Source: Micromonospora echinospora (lineage in GTDB: Bacteria; Actinomycetota; Actinomycetes; Mycobacteriales; Micromonosporaceae). Taken from it: a stretch of 64,000 bases of DNA. Both the position numbers and the translations under genes were made by a program. Below the pieces are notes generated by a model. It had not been told where the DNA came from, ran no database searches, and worked only from the letters and a program-made list of their open reading frames with translations. Location of the stretch: NCBI RefSeq assembly GCF_014203425.1, contig NZ_JACHJC010000001.1, positions 3,808,001 to 3,872,000 on the forward strand, written 5' to 3'. The first letter of the stretch is position 1. Every line of letters begins with the position of its first letter. This document shows positions 34,703 to 42,899 of this stretch, one piece after another.

Positions 34703-36212
34703 CGGTCGCGGCCGGCTGCGCCGCCGCCTGGCCGGCTGGTCGCTGCGCCGCCGGCTGGTGCTCTCCGTGGTGGCGCTGCTGGCGCTGGTCAGCGTCGGCA
34801 TCGGCGGCCTGACCACCGTCGCGCTGCGGCACTTCCTGATCGACCAGATCGACAACCAGCTCAGTTTCGGCGACCGCCGCCCGGACGACCTCGAACGCTG
34901 GGCCCGGCGGGGCATGGATCCGCCGCGCCCGGAACAGCAGCCCGCCCCGCCGGACTCCGACGAGGTGGCGCCCGCGCCCCCGGGCGGTTTCCCGCCGGGC
35001 TCGATCGCGGTCCGGGTGCCCGCCACCGCCGAACCCGTCGGCCGGGTCCGGTCCGGCAACGGTGACAGCGAGGAGGTGCCCGCCGCGGACCTGACCGCGC
35101 TGGCCCGCGTACCCGCCGGTGAACGCCCGCGCACCGTCGTCGTCGGTGCCCGCGGCGAGTACCGGGCGGTCGCGATGCGGTCGCCGCGCGGCGACGGCGA
35201 CGTCCTGGTCCTCGCGATCCCGATGGCCCAGGTGGACGACACCGTCATGTGGATGGTCGTGGCCCAGGCCGGGGTGATCGGCGCCGGGCTGGTCATCGCC
35301 GGCGCCCTCGGCACGCTCGTCGTCCGGGCCACGCTGCGCCCGCTCAACCGCGTCGCCGCCACCGCCGCCCGGGTCACCGAACTGCCGCTGGACCGTGGCG
35401 AGGTGGCCCTGTCGGTGCGGGTGCCGGCCGCCGACACCGACCCCCGCACCGAGGTCGGGCAGGTCGGCGGCGCGCTCAACCGGATGCTCGGCCACGTCGC
35501 CGCCGCGCTCGCCGCCCGGCAGGCCAGCGAGACCCGGGTACGCCAGTTCGTCGCCGACGCCAGCCACGAGCTGCGCACCCCCCTGGCCGCCATCCGCGGG
35601 TACGCCGAGGTGGCCCGCCGGGGCCGCCAGGAGGTCCCGCCCGACGTGGCGCACGCGCTGCGCCGCGTCGAGTCGGAGAGCACCCGGATGACCAGCCTCG
35701 TCGACGACCTGCTGCTGCTGGCCCGGCTGGACTCCGGCCGCCCGCTCGCCGCCGAGCCGGTAGACCTGACCGCCATGGCGGTGAACGCGGTCAGCGACGC
35801 GCACGTCGCCGGCCCGGACCACCGCTGGCAACTCGACCTGCCCGACGAACCGCTCACCGTCACCGGCGACGCCCACCGGCTGCACCAGGTGCTGGCGAAC
35901 CTGCTCGCCAACGCGCGGGTGCACACCCCGGCCGGCACCACTGTGACCGTACGGCTCGCACCCGCGCCCGGTGGCGTCGAGCTGCGCGTCACCGACGACG
36001 GGCCGGGCATCCCGGAGCAGTTGCAGCCGGAGGTCTTCGAGCGCTTCGCGCGCGGCGACAGCTCCCGCTCCCGCGCGCAGGGCAGCACCGGCCTCGGCCT
36101 CGCCATCGTCGCCGCCGTGGTGGAGGCCCATCACGGCCGGGTCGACGTGGTCAGCCGGCCCGGCCACACCGCGTTCACGGTCTGGCTGCCCGGATCCACA
36201 GCCGACGCATAG
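34680..36212 (+). CDS. HAMP-domain sensor histidine kinase
   Basis: The 510-residue kinase has a membrane helix at about 27-50, a large extracytoplasmic part (51-188) with a Pro-rich stretch at 78-108, a second helix near 190-215, a HAMP domain, the HisKA motif FVADASHELRTPLAA with His296, and an HATPase domain (NLLANARVHT, DDGPGIP, GSTGLGLAIV). The signal is unknown; the Pro-rich, charged sensor loop suggests an envelope cue. The start is the ATG inside the regulator gene; a GTG 12 bases earlier is less likely. Confidence 0.94.
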   Translation: MSSSPPSDGRGRLRRRLAGWSLRRRLVLSVVALLALVSVGIGGLTTVALRHFLIDQIDNQLSFGDRRPDDLERWARRGMDPPRPEQQPAPPDSDEVAPAPPGGFPPGSIAVRVPATAEPVGRVRSGNGDSEEVPAADLTALARVPAGERPRTVVVGARGEYRAVAMRSPRGDGDVLVLAIPMAQVDDTVMWMVVAQAGVIGAGLVIAGALGTLVVRATLRPLNRVAATAARVTELPLDRGEVALSVRVPAADTDPRTEVGQVGGALNRMLGHVAAALAARQASETRVRQFVADASHELRTPLAAIRGYAEVARRGRQEVPPDVAHALRRVESESTRMTSLVDDLLLLARLDSGRPLAAEPVDLTAMAVNAVSDAHVAGPDHRWQLDLPDEPLTVTGDAHRLHQVLANLLANARVHTPAGTTVTVRLAPAPGGVELRVTDDGPGIPEQLQPEVFERFARGDSSRSRAQGSTGLGLAIVAAVVEAHHGRVDVVSRPGHTAFTVWLPGSTADA

Positions 36213-36257
36213 GCCGTTCACGGGAGCGGGTCAGCGGGCGCTCCGAGGCTTGCCGGC

Positions 36258-38684
36258 ATGGACAGAACCGAGAGCCTGCTGACCGCGCCCGCGGCCGGAC
36301 CACCCGGAACCGTGCCCGTGCCCCTGAAGACCCGCACCGGTTCCGATCCGCGCTGGGCCCGCCCTGCCCTGCTCGGCCTGCTGGCCGCCACCGGGCTGTT
36401 CTACCTGTGGGGACTGGGCGCCTCCGGCTGGGCCAACGCGTTCTACTCGGCAGCGGTGCAGGCCGGCTCGCAGAACTGGACCGCGTTCCTCTACGGCTCG
36501 TCCGACGCGGCCAACTCGATCACAGTGGACAAGACGCCCGCCTCGCTCTGGCTGATGGCGCTGTCGGTCCGGATCTTCGGCTTGAGCAGCTGGTCGATCC
36601 TGGTGCCGCAGGCGCTGCTCGGCGTCGCCTCGGTCGGCGTGCTGTACGCGACGGTGCGCCGCTGGTACGGCCCGGCCGCCGGCCTGCTCGCCGGCGCGGT
36701 GCTCGCGCTCACCCCGGTGGCGACGCTGATGTTCCGGTTCAACAACCCGGACGCGCTGCTGGTGCTTCTGCTGGTCGCCGCCGCCTACGCGACTGTGCGC
36801 GCGGTCGAGACGGCGAGCACCCGGTGGATCGCGCTGACCGGCGTGCTCGTCGGCTTCGGCTTCCTCACCAAGATGCTCCAGGCGTTCCTGGTGATCCCGG
36901 TCTTCGCCGGGGTCTACCTGCTGGCCGCGCCGAGCGGCCTGGCACGGCGCATCCGCCAGCTCCTGCTGGCCGGGCTCGCCGTCGTCATCTCGGCCGGCTG
37001 GTGGGTGGCGATCGTGGAGCTGGTGCCCGTCGGCGCCCGCCCCTACGTCGGCGGCTCGCAGAACAACAGCATCCTGGAGCTGACGCTCGGCTACAACGGC
37101 CTGGGCCGGATCACCGGCGACGAGGTGGGCAGCGTCGGCGGTAGCGGCGGACGCCCCGGCGGCGGACCGTTCTCCGGACAGGCCGGTCTGCTGCGGATGT
37201 TCGACACCGAGGTGGGTGGGCAGATCTCCTGGCTGCTGCCGGCCGCGCTGATCCTGCTGGTCGCCGGGCTGTGGCTGGCCGGGCGGGCGCCGCGTACCGA
37301 CCGGACCCGGGCCGGTCTGCTGCTCTGGGGCGGCTGGCTGCTGGTCACCGGCCTGATCTTCAGCTTCATGTCCGGCATCTTCCACGCGTACTACACGGTC
37401 GCTCTGGCCCCGGCGGTCGGCGCGCTGGTCGGCATCGGCGTCACAGTGCTCTGGCGGGCCCGCTCTGTTTCGGCTCCGGCTGGCTCGGCTTCGGTGGGCT
37501 CGCCTCCGGTGGGCTCGGCTCCGGCGGGCTCGGTGGGGCCGGCTCGCGCGGGTTCGGTGGTGGCGGCGGGCGCTCCGGTCGTGGCGGGCCGGGGGCGTGC
37601 GCTCGTCGCCACGCTGGTCCTGGCCGGCACGCTGGCGGTCACCGCCTGGTGGTCCTGGCAGCTGCTCGGCCGCACGCCCGACTGGCACCCGTGGCTGCGC
37701 ACCGCGGTGCTGGCCCTGGGCCTGACCGCAGCCGCCCTCCTGGCCGCGCTGCCGCTCCTGCCCTCCCCACCCTCCCCGGATCCCGCGGTGATCAAGGAGT
37801 TTGTGTCCGGAGAGGGCGCTCCCGAAGACGCGAACTCCTTGGTCAACTCCGCTGGAGCGGGGTCGGCGGGAACGGAGAGCTGGGTGGGGCGGCGGGTCGT
37901 GCGGTGGGCGGTGCCGGTGCTGTCGGTGGCCGGTCTCGCCGTGGCGCTGGCCGGTCCGGCGGCGTACGCGATGCAGACCGCCTCCACCCCGCACACCGGC
38001 TCGATCCCGAGCGCCGGACCGTCCGGGGCGGGCGGCTTCGGGCCGGGTGGTCGGATGCCCGGCGGTGGGAACGGGCAGTTCCCCGGCGGCCCGGGTCGCG
38101 GGAACGGCCAGTTCCCGGGTTTCCCGGGCGGCGGCGGGTTCCCGGGCTTCCCGGGCGGCCAGAACAGCGGCGGCCAGAACGGCGGTCAGGACGGCGGCGG
38201 TCAGGACGGCGGATTCTCCGGCTTCCCTGGTGGCGGCCAGGCTCCGGGCGCACCCGGCGTCACCGGCCAGGAGGGTAGGGGACCGGACGGTCGCGGGCAG
38301 CGCGGCGGGGGCATGGGCGGTCTGCTCGACGCCCGCGAGCCGAGCGCCGAGATGACCGCGCTGCTCACGGCCGACGCCGACGACTACACCTGGGTCGCCG
38401 CCACGATCGGCTCGAACAACGCCTCCGGCTACCAGCTGGCCACCGGCCGGCCGGTCATGCCGATCGGCGGCTTCAACGGCAGCGACCCGTCGCCGACGCT
38501 CACCGAGTTCCAGCGGTACGTCGCCGACGGGCGGATCCACTACTTCCTCGGCGGCGGCGGGTTCCGGGCCAACGGCGGCAGCAACGCCTCGGCCGAGATC
38601 GCCGCCTGGGTCGCCGGAACCTTCACCGCGACCACCGTCGACGGCGTGACCGTGTACGACCTGAGCAGCGGAAAGCGGGGCTGA
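36258..38684 (+). CDS. GT39 family glycosyltransferase (ArnT/PMT-like)
   Basis: The 808-residue membrane enzyme has an N-terminal ArnT-like part: AFYSAAVQAGSQNW, SITVDKTPASLWL, then LTPVATLMFRFNNPDALLVLLLVAAAY, with many helices. It would transfer a sugar from a polyprenyl phosphate on the outer face. From residue about 405 an Ala/Pro/Ser/Gly repeat (SAPAGSASVGSPPVGSAPAG) and, from about 590-690, a Gly-rich stretch separate it from a soluble C-terminal domain. Residues about 511-530 are encoded by a palindromic repeat, in frame. Its promoter must lie in the 45-bp gap after the kinase, or it is cotranscribed with the two-component genes. Confidence 0.88.
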   Translation: MDRTESLLTAPAAGPPGTVPVPLKTRTGSDPRWARPALLGLLAATGLFYLWGLGASGWANAFYSAAVQAGSQNWTAFLYGSSDAANSITVDKTPASLWLMALSVRIFGLSSWSILVPQALLGVASVGVLYATVRRWYGPAAGLLAGAVLALTPVATLMFRFNNPDALLVLLLVAAAYATVRAVETASTRWIALTGVLVGFGFLTKMLQAFLVIPVFAGVYLLAAPSGLARRIRQLLLAGLAVVISAGWWVAIVELVPVGARPYVGGSQNNSILELTLGYNGLGRITGDEVGSVGGSGGRPGGGPFSGQAGLLRMFDTEVGGQISWLLPAALILLVAGLWLAGRAPRTDRTRAGLLLWGGWLLVTGLIFSFMSGIFHAYYTVALAPAVGALVGIGVTVLWRARSVSAPAGSASVGSPPVGSAPAGSVGPARAGSVVAAGAPVVAGRGRALVATLVLAGTLAVTAWWSWQLLGRTPDWHPWLRTAVLALGLTAAALLAALPLLPSPPSPDPAVIKEFVSGEGAPEDANSLVNSAGAGSAGTESWVGRRVVRWAVPVLSVAGLAVALAGPAAYAMQTASTPHTGSIPSAGPSGAGGFGPGGRMPGGGNGQFPGGPGRGNGQFPGFPGGGGFPGFPGGQNSGGQNGGQDGGGQDGGFSGFPGGGQAPGAPGVTGQEGRGPDGRGQRGGGMGGLLDAREPSAEMTALLTADADDYTWVAATIGSNNASGYQLATGRPVMPIGGFNGSDPSPTLTEFQRYVADGRIHYFLGGGGFRANGGSNASAEIAAWVAGTFTATTVDGVTVYDLSSGKRG
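37789..37845. repeat. REP-like palindrome, family C, inside the GT39 gene
   Basis: Arms TGATCAAGGAGTTTGTGTC (37789-37807) and GACGCGAACTCCTTGGTCA (37827-37845) are complementary at 16 of 19 positions, with an inner GGAG/CTCC stem. The element is read through in frame and lies between membrane segments. A TGATCAAGGAGTTTG palindrome is, from memory, common between genes in Micromonosporaceae; here it is within one. Confidence 0.65.
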
Positions 38685-38687
38685 GCC

Positions 38688-39911
38688 GTGACAGGCACGT
38701 ACGCGCCCCGGGCCGCTGTGCGGGCCCGGCCCGCCACCGGCAGCGCGGTGCTCGACGTGGTGGTTCCGGTCTACAACGAGGAGGCCGACCTGGGCCCGTG
38801 CGTCCGGCGGCTGCACGCGCACCTGACCGCGCACTTCCCGTACCCGTTCCGGATCACGGTGGCCGACAACGCCAGCGTGGACGGCACGCCGGCGGTGGCG
38901 CGGGCGCTCGCCGACGAACTGTCCGAGGTGGGGGTGCTGCGCCTGGACGAGAAGGGACGCGGGCGGGCGCTTCGCGCCGCGTGGTCGGCCTCGCCCGCGC
39001 CGGTGCTCGCGTACATGGACGTGGACCTCTCCACCGACCTGGCGGCGTTGCTGCCGCTCGTGGCGCCGCTCATCTCCGGGCACTCGGACGTGGCCATCGG
39101 CACCCGGCTGGCGCGGACCAGCCGGGTGGTCCGGGGCGCCAAGCGGGAGGTGATCTCGCGGGGCTACAACCTGCTGCTGCGCGGCACGCTCGCGGCGCGT
39201 TTCTCCGACGCGCAGTGCGGCTTCAAGGCGATCCGCGCCGACGTGGCGGCCGGGCTGCTGCCGCTGGTACGCGACACCGGCTGGTTCTTCGATACCGAGC
39301 TGCTGGTCCTGGCGCAGCGGGCCGGGCTGCGCATCCACGAGGTGCCGGTGGACTGGGTGGACGACCCGGACAGCCGCGTCGACATCGTCGCCACCGCGCT
39401 GGCCGACCTGCGGGGCATCGGGCGGCTGGGCCGTGCGCTCGTCACCGGGGCGCTGCCGCTGGCACAGTTGCGCGCCCAGCTCGGCCGCGGCCCGTTGCCG
39501 GCCCCGCCGGCGCGGGTTCCGGCCGGCCTGCCGCGTCAGCTCGCCCGGTTCGCCGCGGTGGGCGTGGCGAGCACGCTCGCGTACCTGCTGTTGTTCCTGC
39601 TGGCCCGCGGACCGCTCGGGGCGCAGCCGGCGAACCTGCTGGCACTGCTGCTCACAGCGGTGGCGAACACGGCGGCCAACCGGCGGCTCACGTTCGGTGT
39701 CAGCGGACGCCGGCACGCCGGACGGCACCATCTGCAGGGGCTGCTCGCGTTCGCGCTCGGCCTGGCCCTGACCAGCGGCTCGCTCGCCGCGCTGCACGCC
39801 ACCACCGCCCCGAACCGCAGCCTGGAGCTGGTGGTGCTGGTGGCGGCGAACCTGGCCGCGACGGCCCTGCGCTTCCTCCTGCTCCGCCTGGCGATGCACC
39901 ACCGCCAGTGA
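38688..39911 (+). CDS. GT2 glycosyltransferase fused to GtrA-like membrane domain
   Basis: The 407-residue protein has a dolichyl/polyprenyl-phosphate sugar transferase domain at the N-terminus: VVVPVYNEEADLGP, DNASVDGTP, YMDVDLSTD (DxD-type motif), FSDAQCGFKAIR and FFDTELLVLAQR. A GtrA-like module with four helices follows from about residue 285. Such proteins charge a lipid carrier with a sugar and flip it. Its product would be the donor for the GT39 enzyme encoded three bases upstream. It starts at GTG. Confidence 0.93.
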   Translation: MTGTYAPRAAVRARPATGSAVLDVVVPVYNEEADLGPCVRRLHAHLTAHFPYPFRITVADNASVDGTPAVARALADELSEVGVLRLDEKGRGRALRAAWSASPAPVLAYMDVDLSTDLAALLPLVAPLISGHSDVAIGTRLARTSRVVRGAKREVISRGYNLLLRGTLAARFSDAQCGFKAIRADVAAGLLPLVRDTGWFFDTELLVLAQRAGLRIHEVPVDWVDDPDSRVDIVATALADLRGIGRLGRALVTGALPLAQLRAQLGRGPLPAPPARVPAGLPRQLARFAAVGVASTLAYLLLFLLARGPLGAQPANLLALLLTAVANTAANRRLTFGVSGRRHAGRHHLQGLLAFALGLALTSGSLAALHATTAPNRSLELVVLVAANLAATALRFLLLRLAMHHRQ

Positions 39912-39919
39912 GCCCCCCA

Positions 39920-39989
39920 CCCCGTCGATCATGAGGTTGGCGGCGCGACACGCCGGACGCCAGTGGCGTCAACTTCATGATCGACGGGG
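39920..39989. repeat. REP-like palindrome, family D
   Basis: Twenty-base arms CCCCGTCGATCATGAGGTTG (39920-39939) and CAACTTCATGATCGACGGGG (39970-39989) pair at all but one position around a 30-base loop with its own GACGCCA/TGGCGTC stem. It begins nine bases past the GtrA gene stop and may serve as a terminator. The AraC-type gene starts 20 bases beyond it. Confidence 0.75.
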
Positions 39990-40009
39990 AGGGTGGCAGG
40001 GTTGAGGGC

Positions 40010-40735
40010 GTGTACCGGGAGTGGAGGACGCCGGGGGTTCCGGGCGCGGTCCTGTGGAGCAGCGTGTCCGGCGGGAGCGAGACGCGGGTGCTGCCGGACG
40101 GGTGCGTCGACCTGCTCTGGTCCAGCCGGAGCGGGCCGCTGGTGGCCGGTCCGGACCGCACCGCGCACCTGTCGCGGTCCGCGCCGGGGGACCGGTGGAT
40201 CGGACTGCGCCTGCCGCCGGGGACCGGCCCGGCCGTGTTCGGCGTGCCCGCCGAGGAGCTGCGGGACCGCCGCGTACCGCTCGCCGACCTGTGGGGCCGC
40301 GCCGCCGCCGAGGTGGCCGAGCGGGTCGAGACCGCGCTGTCCGCGCCGACCGGCAGCGACGGGACTGACGCCGCCGCTGCCGTGCTGACGCGGGTGGCCC
40401 GGGATCGGCTGCGCGAGGCCGGCGGCCCCGACCCGCTCGGCGCGCGGATCGCCGGACGCCTGTCCGCCGGGGCCACTGTCGCCGCGACCGCCGCCGAGGT
40501 CGGCCTCGGCGCGCGTGCTCTGCACCGGCGCAGCCGGACCCTGTTCGGGTACGGCCCGAAGACGCTGGCCTGCATCCTGCGGATGCGCCGCGCGCTGGAC
40601 CTGGCCCGTAGCGGCGCGCCGCTCGCCGAGGTGGCGGTGCGCAGCGGGTACGCCGATCAGGCCCACCTCACCCGCGAGGTGCGGGAGCTGGCCGGGGTGC
40701 CCCCGACGCGGCTGCTCACCCCGGCCACCGCCTGA
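40010..40735 (+). CDS. AraC family transcriptional regulator
   Basis: The 241-residue protein has an N-terminal sensing part (WSSVSGGSETRVLPDGCVDLLW, typical of the DUF6597-type) and a C-terminal double helix-turn-helix: VAATAAEVGLGARALHRRSRTLFGYGPKTLACILRMRRAL and LAEVAVRSGYADQAHLTREVRELAG. The start at GTG is preferred; an ATG upstream lies inside the palindromic repeat and would add 11 residues. The convergent VOC protein is next door, but no target can be assigned. Confidence 0.88.
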   Translation: MYREWRTPGVPGAVLWSSVSGGSETRVLPDGCVDLLWSSRSGPLVAGPDRTAHLSRSAPGDRWIGLRLPPGTGPAVFGVPAEELRDRRVPLADLWGRAAAEVAERVETALSAPTGSDGTDAAAAVLTRVARDRLREAGGPDPLGARIAGRLSAGATVAATAAEVGLGARALHRRSRTLFGYGPKTLACILRMRRALDLARSGAPLAEVAVRSGYADQAHLTREVRELAGVPPTRLLTPATA

Positions 40736-40746
40736 CCGGCGGCCGG

Positions 40747-41148
40747 TCAGTCGCCCGCCGGCAGCGGGGCGAACAGGTCCACGCCGTTGCCGTCCGGGTC
40801 GTGCAGGACCGCGTACCGCTGGCCCCAGAACGCGTCCCACGGGGGTAGCTCACCGTGGTGGCCGGCGGCGGTCAGCTCGGCGTACCAGCGGTCCACCTCG
40901 GCCGGGTCGGCGCACCGGAAGGCCAGGCTCATCCGGTTGTTGCCGCCGGACGGGTCGAAGTCGGGGTAGAAGCTGCGGATCACCTCGACCGTGTCCCAGG
41001 CCAGCCGTACGCCGTTCGGCAGGGTGACCTCCACGTGCCCTTCCGTCTCGGCGCCGGCCGGGATCGGCAGCCCCAGCCGCCGGTAGAAGTCGAGCGTGCG
41101 TGCCATGTCGGTGACCACGGCCCCGACCAGATCGAACTGCGGTGTCAT
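40747..41148 (-). CDS. VOC/glyoxalase-like family protein
   Basis: The 133-residue protein has the two beta-alpha-beta modules of the VOC fold: FDLVGAVVTDMARTLDFYRRLGL, then FRCADPAEVDRWYAELTAAGH and RYAVLHDPDGNGVDLFAPL. The final segment ends with the metal-proximal D-G-N-x-V-D-L pattern. VOC members range from dioxygenases to antibiotic-binding proteins; no substrate is suggested here. GTGGCGGC precedes the ATG. Confidence 0.85.
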   Translation of the reverse strand: MTPQFDLVGAVVTDMARTLDFYRRLGLPIPAGAETEGHVEVTLPNGVRLAWDTVEVIRSFYPDFDPSGGNNRMSLAFRCADPAEVDRWYAELTAAGHHGELPPWDAFWGQRYAVLHDPDGNGVDLFAPLPAGD

Positions 41149-41328
41149 GCCGCCACGGTAGGCGCGAGGCGGACCGCCCGTCTTGAACGGATCGGACGGG
41201 GGACGAGTGGCCGGTGTGGCCGCGCGTGCGGCGCCCGAGGCGTTACGGTGGGGAACAAGTCCGGCTCTGAGCATCAAAGCTCGCATACCGGGCGCGCACC
41301 GACGACCGGCGACGGAAGGAAAGCAGCC

Positions 41329-41487
41329 GTGAACCACCTGGCCTACCTGGACGCGGGATCGGGCAGTCTCATCGTGCAGGCGGTGGTCGGCGGCGTGGCC
41401 GGAGTGGCCGTGGCCGCCAAGCTCTACTGGCGGCGCCTGGTGTCCCGGTTCCGCCGCCAGCCCAGCGACCAGGGCCCCGCGGCGTGA
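41329..41487 (+). CDS. Small YLDxGSGS membrane protein
   Basis: This 52-residue protein starts at GTG with GGAAGGAAAG upstream. It has YLDAGSGSLIVQAVVGGVAGVAVAAKLYW, a conserved motif followed by one membrane helix and a basic tail. Similar tiny proteins often precede a methyltransferase and a sulfatase in other bacteria (from memory). Here the methyltransferase start overlaps its stop by four bases, so the trio is one operon. Its biochemical role is unknown. Confidence 0.8.
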   Translation: MNHLAYLDAGSGSLIVQAVVGGVAGVAVAAKLYWRRLVSRFRRQPSDQGPAA

Positions 41488-42899
41488 CGGTCCCCGACAC
41501 CGGTGTCCGCGTCGAGCCCGGCTCCTTCCGCGACCCCGGCAACCGGGTGTTCCACCGGGGCGAAGAGGTGCTGCGCGGGCTCGACGAGCGCTCCGCCCGT
41601 GACTGGCGGGCACTGTCCGTCACCGACTTCTTCCGCCGCGCGGCCGAGCAGGGACAGATCGTCGCCACCGAGGAGTTGACCCCGGTCCCTGTCGACACGC
41701 CATGGGCGGCGGTGCTGCGGCACGAGCGGATCCCGTTCGTCTCGCACCCCTACGAGTGGTCGTCCGCGATGCTGCGCGACGCGGCGCTGCTGCACCTCGA
41801 CGTGCTGCGAGCCGCCCTGGAGGCCGGCTTCACCACCAAGGACGGCTCGGCGTACAACGTGCAGTGGCGCGGCGCGCGACCCGTCTTCATCGACGTCGGC
41901 TCGTTCGAGGCGCTGCGCGACGGCGAGCCCTGGGCCGGGTACCGGCAGTTCTGCCAGACGCTGCTCTACCCGCTGCTGATCCAGGCCCACCTCGGGCTGG
42001 ACTTCCAGCCGTTCCTGCGGGCCCGCGTCGACGGCGTCGAGCCGGACCAGATGCGCCGGCTGTTCGGCGGCGCCCGGCGCTGGCGGGCCGGTGTGCCCAC
42101 CCACGTGCACCTGCACGGCGCGATGCAGGCCCGCAACTCCGCCGCGAGCACCACCGACGTCCGCGCCCAGTTGCGCGCCGCCGGCTTCTCCCGCGCACTG
42201 GCGCTGGCCACGGTACGCGGACTGACGAAACTGGTCCGCCGCCTCGACCACCGGCCGGGCGGCAGCCACTGGTCGGACTACCAGCGCACCTGCGCGTACT
42301 CGGTGCCGGACCGGCAGGCCAAGGAGGAGTTCGTCGACCGCGCGGTGGCCGCCACCGGCGGAGGCTCGGCGCTGGACCTGGGCGCCAACGACGGCCGGTA
42401 CGCCCGGATCGCCGCCCGCCACGCCGCGCACGTCGTCGCGGTCGAGCAGGACCCGGCGGTGGTCGACACGCTCTACCGCGCCCTGCGGGACGAGGGCGAG
42501 ACGCGGATCCTGCCGTTGGTGATGGACCTGGCCGACCCGTCGCCCGGCGGCGGCTGGCGCGGCGTCGAGCGGGCCGCGTTCGCCGACCGGGCCCACGCCG
42601 ACGTGGTGCTCGCCCTGGCCGTCGTGCACCACCTGGCGATCGGACGCAACGTGCCGCTGCCCGAGGTGCTGGACCAGCTCGCCGCGCTCACCGCCACCGG
42701 CGGCAGCCTGGTGGTCGAGTTCGTCCACCCGGACGACCCGATGGCCCGCCGCCTGCTCGTCAACAAGCCCGACGGCCTGTTCCCGGACTACCGGCGCGAC
42801 GCCTTCGAGGCGCTGCTGGCCCGCCAGGGCCGGGTGGTCGCCCGCACCGAGCTGCCGTCCGGCACCCGCACGCTCTACCAGGTGGTGGTGGGTGGCTGA
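41484..42899 (+). CDS. SAM-dependent methyltransferase with long N-terminal domain
   Basis: The 471-residue protein has an unusual N-terminal domain of about 280 residues (DPGNRVFHRGEEVLRGL, PVFIDVGSFEAL, YRQFCQTLLYPLLIQAHLGLDFQPFL) followed by a Rossmann methyltransferase domain: ALDLGANDGRYARIAA, VVAVEQDPAVVDTLYRAL, LALAVVHHLAIGRNVPL and LVVEFVHPDDPM. The N-terminal portion resembles the NoeA-type family of nodulation-related methyltransferases. The likely substrate is a surface glycan or lipid. The GTG overlaps the upstream stop; the next gene overlaps by eight bases. Confidence 0.85.
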   Translation: MTVPDTGVRVEPGSFRDPGNRVFHRGEEVLRGLDERSARDWRALSVTDFFRRAAEQGQIVATEELTPVPVDTPWAAVLRHERIPFVSHPYEWSSAMLRDAALLHLDVLRAALEAGFTTKDGSAYNVQWRGARPVFIDVGSFEALRDGEPWAGYRQFCQTLLYPLLIQAHLGLDFQPFLRARVDGVEPDQMRRLFGGARRWRAGVPTHVHLHGAMQARNSAASTTDVRAQLRAAGFSRALALATVRGLTKLVRRLDHRPGGSHWSDYQRTCAYSVPDRQAKEEFVDRAVAATGGGSALDLGANDGRYARIAARHAAHVVAVEQDPAVVDTLYRALRDEGETRILPLVMDLADPSPGGGWRGVERAAFADRAHADVVLALAVVHHLAIGRNVPLPEVLDQLAALTATGGSLVVEFVHPDDPMARRLLVNKPDGLFPDYRRDAFEALLARQGRVVARTELPSGTRTLYQVVVGG

